Positions 58,890-64,000 of a stretch of 64,000 nucleotides of DNA are shown here, in pieces. Position 1 is the stretch's first letter; the number at the start of each line of letters is the position of its first letter. Both the position numbers and the translations under genes were made by a program. Source of the stretch: JAJRAN01 sp963827135 (lineage in GTDB: Archaea > Thermoplasmatota > Thermoplasmata > Methanomassiliicoccales > UBA472); contig CAWGZX010000006.1 in assembly GCA_963827135.1 (NCBI GenBank), positions 248,001 to 312,000 on the forward strand, written 5' to 3'. The notes beneath the pieces are model-generated. The model ran no database searches. It was given only the letters and a program-made list of their open reading frames with translations, and had not been told where the DNA came from.

Positions 58890-59690
58890 ATGACCAAGAT
58901 AACCTTCCTCGGGACCGGGGGCGGCAGGTTCGCCACCGTCTACCAGGTGCGTCGAACGGGCGGGATATACATCGAGGATGGGGTGAGGGTCCACCTCGAC
59001 CCGGGGCCAGGGGCGGCCATGGCCATGCGGGAGAGGAGGCTGGACCCGGCGAAGACCGACGCCATCCTGATCTCCCATTGCCACCCCGACCACTATGGCG
59101 ATGCCGAGGTGATGGTGGAGGGGATGACCGCGTGCTCCTTCTCCCGCCGCGGAGCGCTGGGGGGGAGTCGAAGCTCCATAGTCGGTAGTAACGATTATGG
59201 GCCAGCCATATCGGAATATCATAAGCGCATCGTCCCGAAAGTCGTGGCTTTCCTGCCCGGGGACGAGGTGGTGGTCAGGAAGCTGAGGATCAAGGCGACC
59301 CGCACATTCCACAGCGACCCGGACGGCATCGGGTTCCGCCTCTTCACCCGGTCTGGTGATGTCTCCTTCGTAAGCGACACCGAGCTCAGACATGAGGTCC
59401 TCGATGACCACAAGGGTGCGAGGGTTCTGATCATGAACATCACAAGACCCTTGAGGTCCCGTGTGCGCCACCACATGAGCACCGAGGACGCGGCCACCAT
59501 GGCCAACGAGATCAGGCCGGAGCTGGCCATCCTCACTCATTTCGGCTCCAAGATGATTCATGACGGAGTCGAGAGGCAGGTCGAGTTCGTGGAGGAGGAA
59601 TCTGGCGTGCGGACGGTGGCCGCCGAGGACTTCATGACCTTGTCACTGAACAAAGGCGTGACTGTCCGTAGGCTCAGAAGCAGCTTGTGA
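58890..59690 (+). CDS. MBL-fold metallohydrolase
   Basis: 266 residues. ITFLGTGGGRFATVYQVRRTGG is the RNase Z/PhnP-like start, AILISHCHPDHYGDAEVMVEGM (H-x-H-x-D-H, about 62-67) the metal site, then FSDTEL-like SFVSDTELRHEVLDDHKG and LAILTHFGSKMIHDG supply the remaining ligands. It could be an esterase or nuclease; no RNase Z exosite is seen, so tRNA processing is not supported. Start ATG 58890. Confidence 0.85.
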   Translation: MTKITFLGTGGGRFATVYQVRRTGGIYIEDGVRVHLDPGPGAAMAMRERRLDPAKTDAILISHCHPDHYGDAEVMVEGMTACSFSRRGALGGSRSSIVGSNDYGPAISEYHKRIVPKVVAFLPGDEVVVRKLRIKATRTFHSDPDGIGFRLFTRSGDVSFVSDTELRHEVLDDHKGARVLIMNITRPLRSRVRHHMSTEDAATMANEIRPELAILTHFGSKMIHDGVERQVEFVEEESGVRTVAAEDFMTLSLNKGVTVRRLRSSL

Positions 59691-59866
59691 GATGGATCGC
59701 AGGCGGGGATTTTTTCTTATCCATTGCCTTTTTGAATACGAAGAAGAGTAAACACGAGGAGGGGAGCCGATAAAATGACTTCTTTCATCCTATTCCTCAT
59801 CAGGCAGGAAAGGGCGCCGGCGCTTCCCATTAATAGTCGTGGACCGCTTCTACCATTGGTGCTAGG

Positions 59867-60415
59867 ATGGACCGCGCAGAGGCCCTGGAGCTGGTGCGCC
59901 AGTACGTAAGGAAGGAGAACAACGTCAAGCACATGATCGCCGTGGGGGCGGTGATGCGGCAGACCGCGCTCAGGCTCGGTCAGGACCAGGACAGGTGGGA
60001 GCTCATCGGCATCCTTCACGACATCGACTTCGAGGTCTGCACCGGCGCTGAGGACCACTGCCTTAGAGCTCAGGACCTGCTCAAGGGAAAACTGGATGAT
60101 GAGGCGATCCAGTGCATCCTAGCGCACAACAGCGAGCACACCAAGGTCCCCGTGGACACGGACATGAAGAGAGGGCTCATCGCCGCCGATGCCTCCTCCG
60201 GACTGGTGATCGCCTGCGCCCTGGTCATGCCTTCTAAGAAGCTGAATGACGTGAGACCGGAATCCCTGGTCAAGAAGTTCGCGTCCAAGGACTTCGCCAA
60301 GGGAGTGAGCCGGGAGAGGATCATGCAATGCGAGCAGATCGGGATACCCAAGGACGAGTTCCTGGTCGTCTCCCTGGAGGGCATGAGGAAGGTCGCCCCC
60401 GAGCTTGGACTATAA
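59867..60415 (+). CDS. HD-domain phosphohydrolase
   Basis: 182 residues. VKHMIAVGAVMRQTALRLGQD and the HD pair in IGILHDIDFEVCTG (about 50-51), then LAHNSEHTKVPVDTDMKRGLIAADASSGLV with the final Asp, are typical of HD metal-dependent phosphohydrolases that act on nucleotides or on phospholipid-like phosphates. The substrate is unknown. It is separated by 176 bases from the MBL gene. Confidence 0.82.
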   Translation: MDRAEALELVRQYVRKENNVKHMIAVGAVMRQTALRLGQDQDRWELIGILHDIDFEVCTGAEDHCLRAQDLLKGKLDDEAIQCILAHNSEHTKVPVDTDMKRGLIAADASSGLVIACALVMPSKKLNDVRPESLVKKFASKDFAKGVSRERIMQCEQIGIPKDEFLVVSLEGMRKVAPELGL

Positions 60416-60539
60416 TTTGATAATGGCCTCGGTTCTGGGGGAATGGAAGAAGGAACGTGAGTGGTGAAGGGTCCGTTCCACCTTCTGCGGTTATCGAGGG
60501 CAGAAATCCTACGTTTACATGCCTCACCTTGTAAGATAC

Positions 60540-60548
60540 GTTTATATA
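60540..60548 (+). promoter_or_regulatory. TATA box for the candidate hairpin RNA
   Basis: gtttatata lies about 28 bases before the start of the hairpin at 60573, a normal distance for an archaeal promoter, and no protein frame starts there. Confidence 0.5.
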
Positions 60549-60572
60549 GAAGAACTAGGGTGGTGGAAAATC

Positions 60573-60651
60573 GGTGTCTGAGGTCGGTGGCTCATACTTT
60601 CCTCCTAAGCATCTGTTCTGAACCCCCACCAAAACATCGACCTTAGACACC
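60573..60651 (+). ncRNA. Candidate structured small RNA upstream of cca
   Basis: A 14-bp helix, ggtgtctgaggtcg (60573-60586) with cgaccttagacacc (60638-60651; one G-U pair), encloses a further gtgg/ccac helix (60587-60590 with 60626-60629) and an asymmetric loop (caaaacat). With the promoter at 60540 it forms a transcript of about 80 bases. It ends 46 bases before the cca start, and cca has its own TATA-like gctttatc (60670-60677), so the RNA seems separate. Possible kinds include an H/ACA-like guide (agacacc end) or an independent regulatory RNA; no known class is recognised. Confidence 0.5.
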
Positions 60652-60696
60652 AAACCTCTCCCATCGGCGAAGCTTTATCGGACCTCTGGCATAATC

Positions 60697-62034
60697 ATGG
60701 ACATAATGGAGTTGAAAGACGAGGTCGTTCGGAGGATTTCACCCAGTCCTGCCCAACGGCGAGAAGTCGAGAAGACCGTAGAGGAGGTCTTAGCGGAAGT
60801 CAGATCGCATACCAAGAAGGTTCCATATCCATTGGGTGTCAAATTGGTCGGATCCACGGCCAAGGACACCTATGTCTTCCCACCTGACTTGGACGTCTTC
60901 ATCCTTTTCCCACCGGATGTTCCCAGATCCGAACTGGAGAAGCACGGTCTGGCCTTGGGAAGGAAGGTTCTGGACGGGGAGGAGAGGTATGCCGAGCACC
61001 CCTACATCCACGGAACATTCAAGGGCTTCGAGGTGGACATCGTCCCATGCTATTCCATAGACGACCCGTCTGAGCTGAAGTCCGCAGTGGACCGCACCCC
61101 CTTCCACACGGATTACATCCTGTCCCACCTCGAGCGATCGCAGCGCGATGAGGTGCGACTGCTGAAGCAATTCATGAAGGGCATTGGAGCCTACAGCGCC
61201 GAGGCTAAGGTCCAAGGATTCTCGGGATATCTGGTCGAGCTTCTGATCCTGATATATGGCGATTTCGAAGGCACGCTGAGGGCTGCAAAGGATTGGAGGG
61301 AGGGTTTGGTCCTGACCTTGACCGAGGGAGGGGGCCGCAAGTTCGCTTCACCCATGACATTCTATGACCCGGTGGACAAGGAGCGAAACGTAGCCTCAGC
61401 GCTCTCCTTGCAGAACATGACCATGTTCATCCGGGCTAGCAGAGAGTATTTGAGCAAGCCGGATTCGCACTTCTTCTTCCCTGTGCCGAGACAGGATTGG
61501 AGCCAGACGCACATCGTCAGGGAGATAAGGGCAAGGGGAACGAAGCTGATCATGGTACGGTTGCCCAGACCGGGATTGACGGAGGACAATCTGTATCCAC
61601 AGGTCCGAAGGACCCTGGAAGGGATGCAGAGCACCCTAGAATCCGCTGGCTTCGTCGTGCTGGATCGCTCTTACTCCGTAGCAGGGAGGACCATCGACCT
61701 GATCATGGAGCTTCAGGGAGACAGGCTCCCTGCGGCCATGAAGCACATGGGGCCTCCGGTGACCAGTGAGCACGGCGCCCAGTTCTTGGATAAATGGATG
61801 GATGCGGCCTTGGTACGGCCTTTCATCGAGAACGGGAGGTGGGTGGCGATAGTGAAGCGCCCTCATCGCACGGCTAAGGAACTGCTGGACCATGAGATGA
61901 AAAAGGCGGCCTTGGGAAAGGAGATGAAAGGGCTCAAAGGAATGCGCGTGTTCTCTCATGCGCAGTTGCTCAAGAGCGGAGCGAGGGGCTCGATTACCGA
62001 GCTGCTCGACAAGACCGCCCCGTGGGACCGCTGA
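60697..62034 (+). CDS. cca: CCA-adding enzyme (tRNA nucleotidyltransferase, archaeal class I)
   Basis: 445 residues. LVGSTAKDTYVFPPDLDVFILFP holds the GS and D-x-D catalytic site of class I nucleotidyltransferases, and the later FEVDIVPCY the third Asp. SAEAKVQGFSGYLVELLILIYGDF and FYDPVDKERNVASALS are family-specific. It adds or repairs CCA on tRNAs without a template; tRNA-Tyr in this window lacks an encoded CCA. A TATA-like gctttatc lies about 25 bases before ATG 60697. Confidence 0.95.
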   Translation: MDIMELKDEVVRRISPSPAQRREVEKTVEEVLAEVRSHTKKVPYPLGVKLVGSTAKDTYVFPPDLDVFILFPPDVPRSELEKHGLALGRKVLDGEERYAEHPYIHGTFKGFEVDIVPCYSIDDPSELKSAVDRTPFHTDYILSHLERSQRDEVRLLKQFMKGIGAYSAEAKVQGFSGYLVELLILIYGDFEGTLRAAKDWREGLVLTLTEGGGRKFASPMTFYDPVDKERNVASALSLQNMTMFIRASREYLSKPDSHFFFPVPRQDWSQTHIVREIRARGTKLIMVRLPRPGLTEDNLYPQVRRTLEGMQSTLESAGFVVLDRSYSVAGRTIDLIMELQGDRLPAAMKHMGPPVTSEHGAQFLDKWMDAALVRPFIENGRWVAIVKRPHRTAKELLDHEMKKAALGKEMKGLKGMRVFSHAQLLKSGARGSITELLDKTAPWDR

Positions 62035-62039
62035 GCTCC

Positions 62040-62753
62040 TTAGGCCGGGACCACGACGAAGCTGCCGGTCTGGGTGGCAGTGAAGCCAACGCCGTCAGTG
62101 ACCTTTATCGTGAACACGTATTGCGTGGACGAGCCGTCCCCGACCATGGGGTAGGTATCCTTGAACTCGTAACGTCCGTACGTATCGGTGGACTGCATAT
62201 CAGTGAACGTGCCAGCCGCAGCGGTCGACGCATGTACTTCTATCTGCACCGAGGCAATCCTCCCGTTGTCGCGGACGTCGACCGTGATGTTGGTCAGGTC
62301 CTGGTCTGCAGTTATCGGGGTGCTAGATCCCAAATATTGGTGGACCGTCCCATCCTGCACGAAGAAGGTGTTCTGGTCCATTATCTGCGGCGGTATCTGA
62401 TCGCTGAATGGCGGATTGAGCAGGATGATCCATACGCCCAGCGCAAGGAAGATCAGAAGAATGTAGTTGCCCGCTAGGGTCTTCTTCTCGAGGGATTTGA
62501 ACTCGATCTTGAAGAATGGATATACGAAGCGGAGCAGGAGAGCGCCGCCGAAGATGACGACGATCCCTATGTACGCGCTGACCCCCGTCGTCAGATAAGC
62601 TATGATACCGAGGGCTAGACCAAGAAGCGTGGAGATGAAGAGGGCCTTGGTCCCCCGCATGTCCTTCTGGAGGAAGCCTTTCTCATCGAAGTCAGGCGGA
62701 GTCCATTCGTACTTCTCCTCCTCCTGCTCCTCCTTCCTCTTCTTCTTGGCCAT
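62040..62753 (-). CDS. Membrane protein with C-terminal Ig-like domain
   Basis: 237 residues. A highly charged N-terminus (AKKKRKEEQEEEKYEW) precedes three helices (about 38-58, 62-82, 96-112) and a beta-rich domain with ITVDVRDNGRIASVQIEVHAS and FTIKVTDGVGFTATQTGSFVV resembling an extracellular Ig or PKD-like fold. The mRNA start ATG 62753 has ggtgag 3 bases upstream. No family is recognised; convergent with cca. Confidence 0.75.
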   Translation of the reverse strand: MAKKKRKEEQEEEKYEWTPPDFDEKGFLQKDMRGTKALFISTLLGLALGIIAYLTTGVSAYIGIVVIFGGALLLRFVYPFFKIEFKSLEKKTLAGNYILLIFLALGVWIILLNPPFSDQIPPQIMDQNTFFVQDGTVHQYLGSSTPITADQDLTNITVDVRDNGRIASVQIEVHASTAAAGTFTDMQSTDTYGRYEFKDTYPMVGDGSSTQYVFTIKVTDGVGFTATQTGSFVVVPA

Positions 62754-62962
62754 ACTCACCCGCAAGAGGTGGCAGGGATTTAAACCTTTTCGAATGCCAT
62801 ATCCGAATTCAGCAAACGTCCAGCGGGCGTCGGTTAGGCTTATTGCAGACCTATCGATTATCTATGGGCATATCGTTTAAAATGTCCAAGGGAGGGTACT
62901 TTCGTGCAACCCCCTTGCACGTTTATAAGCCCTCTTAGGATAAGATAAAGGTAGGTGCATCA

Positions 62963-63904
62963 ATGGCTGAGAAGAAATTAGAAGAGTTGCCTGGAGTAGG
63001 ACCCGCAACTGCAGATAAGCTACGTGATGCCGGTTATTCGGACCTCATGTCCATCGCGGTGGAATCACCGAAGAACCTCGCCGAGGCATGTGAGATAGGC
63101 GAGGTTGCGGCGGCTAAGATCATCGCCGCGGCCAAGCAGGCAGCGGATGTGGGAGGCTTCGAGCCCGGGGATGTCATCCTGGAACGCAGGCAGAACTTGA
63201 AAAAGCTGACCTCATGCTCGAAGGCCTTGGATGAGCTCATGGGAGGAGGTTTCGAGACCCAGGCTATAACGGAGTTCTTCGGCGAGTTCGGCAGCGGCAA
63301 GACCCAGCTCTGCTTCCAGATGGCCGTCAACGCCACCATGCCCTTCGAGAAGGGCGGCCTGGAGGGCGAGGTCATAGTGATCGATACCGAGAACACATTC
63401 CGACCGGAGAGGATAGTCCAGATCGCCAACGCCATGGACATGGACCCGGTGGAGACCCTGCACAAGATCCATGTGGCCAGGGCATTCAATTCATCGCACC
63501 AGATGCTGCTGGTGGACAAGGCGATGGAGAAGGCGAAGGAGATCAAGGTCACCCTGATGATCGTGGACTCCCTCACTGCGCACTTTCGCGCCGAGTACGT
63601 GGGAAGGGGCGCGCTGGCGGAGCGCCAGCAGCTGCTCAATAAGCATATGCACGACCTGCTCCGGTTCGGGGACCTGAACAATGCGGTGATCGCTGTGACC
63701 AACCAGGTTTCCGCGAAACCGGACGCCTTCTTTGGCGATCCCACCCGTCCCATCGGCGGGCATATTGTCGGGCATGCGGCTACGTTCCGTATCTATCTCA
63801 GGAAGAGCAAGGGAGGCAAGCGCATCGCGAGGCTGATCGACTCGCCCAACCTGCCAGAGGCCGAGGCGGTGTTCTCGGTATCGGAAGAAGGCATAAGGGA
63901 CTAA
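62963..63904 (+). CDS. radA: DNA repair and recombination protein RadA
   Basis: The archaeal Rad51/RecA recombinase that catalyses strand exchange. 313 residues. The N-terminal helix-hairpin-helix domain (LEELPGVGPATADKLRDAGY), Walker A GEFGSGKTQ (about 108-116), EVIVIDTENTFRPERI, TLMIVDSLTAHFRAEYVGRG and the NQVSAKPDAFFG loop are complete. A TATA-like gtttataag (62920-62928) and ggtaggtg before ATG 62963 mark its own promoter and ribosome binding site. RadB is at 11.6 kb. Confidence 0.97.
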   Translation: MAEKKLEELPGVGPATADKLRDAGYSDLMSIAVESPKNLAEACEIGEVAAAKIIAAAKQAADVGGFEPGDVILERRQNLKKLTSCSKALDELMGGGFETQAITEFFGEFGSGKTQLCFQMAVNATMPFEKGGLEGEVIVIDTENTFRPERIVQIANAMDMDPVETLHKIHVARAFNSSHQMLLVDKAMEKAKEIKVTLMIVDSLTAHFRAEYVGRGALAERQQLLNKHMHDLLRFGDLNNAVIAVTNQVSAKPDAFFGDPTRPIGGHIVGHAATFRIYLRKSKGGKRIARLIDSPNLPEAEAVFSVSEEGIRD

Positions 63905-63923
63905 GCCCTTAACCTGGCAGAGG

Positions 63924-64000
63924 ATGAGCGAAACCGAATACCTCTTCGAGCTCTCCGGAGAGCATCCCACTCTACCCCTGGCCGAGCTCGAGGCCTGCCT
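63924..64000 (+). CDS. Start of a tRNA (guanine-N2)-methyltransferase-like gene (cut by the right edge)
   Basis: 25 codons from ATG 63924 encode SETEYLFELSGEHPTLPLAE, the opening of the THUMP-containing Trm-G10/TRM11-like tRNA methyltransferases. Only the start is seen. It lies 19 bases after radA and may be cotranscribed. Confidence 0.6.
   Translation, partial: MSETEYLFELSGEHPTLPLAELEAC

Overview
The window is archaeal chromosomal DNA. Archaeal-type genes include RadA, RadB, eL42 and eS27 ribosomal proteins, aIF2-alpha, Nop10, class I CCA-adding enzyme, Bud32, TBP, Dph6, isopentenyl phosphate kinase with type II IPP isomerase, and a tRNA-Tyr with an intron at position 37/38. Many genes have a TATA-like box about 25 bases before the start codon and no leader. 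A solitary 5S rRNA gene, the MtaA/CmuA-type methyltransferase and a DUF1638 gene suggest a Thermoplasmata-related, possibly methylotrophic methanogen lineage (Methanomassiliicoccales-like). That placement is inference; the archaeal assignment is firm.

Layout. 1-7.4 kb: edge of a winged-helix regulator, a 2,050-residue PKD-repeat surface protein with a cytoplasmic tail, and a DUF92 membrane protein. 7.6 kb: 5S rRNA. 7.8-11.6 kb: zinc-ribbon membrane protein and an isoprenoid operon (IPK, Fni, GGPP synthase) for archaeal lipids. 11.6-21 kb: RadB, class II photolyase, DoxX-like protein, MFS transporter, XPD-like helicase, Bud32 with XTP/dITP diphosphatase, a sugar epimerase and a transglutaminase-like protein.

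21.1-31.2 kb is an accessory island, visibly richer in A+T, inserted at the 3' end of tRNA-Pro. It has two perfect 31-bp copies of the tRNA 3' end, a third decayed copy, and three tyrosine-recombinase remnants. A 20-bp sequence recurs eight times (plus one doubtful copy), always on the same strand and between genes, so that each interval holds one or a few genes or one structured RNA. The cargo is a TBP paralogue without a normal start codon, a corrinoid-type methyltransferase, a frameshifted DUF1638 gene, flavin-type proteins, two membrane-anchored unknowns, two related cysteine-containing proteins and a pair of about 90-nt hairpin RNAs.

31.2-47.5 kb: DEAD-box RNA helicase, flavodoxin, two BioF2/FemAB-like acyltransferases, then a cell-surface block: a giant beta-propeller/fibronectin-III protein (about 3,115 residues, broken by one frameshift) and a secreted thioester-domain-like protein with a strong leader. 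47.5-64 kb: housekeeping genes, including the eL42-eS27-aIF2alpha-Nop10-PAC2 translation/proteasome cluster, rpiA, Dph6, creatininase-family hydrolase, tRNA-Tyr, histidine kinase, adenosine-type deaminase, CCA-adding enzyme (preceded by a candidate hairpin RNA), RadA, and the start of a tRNA methyltransferase gene at the right edge.
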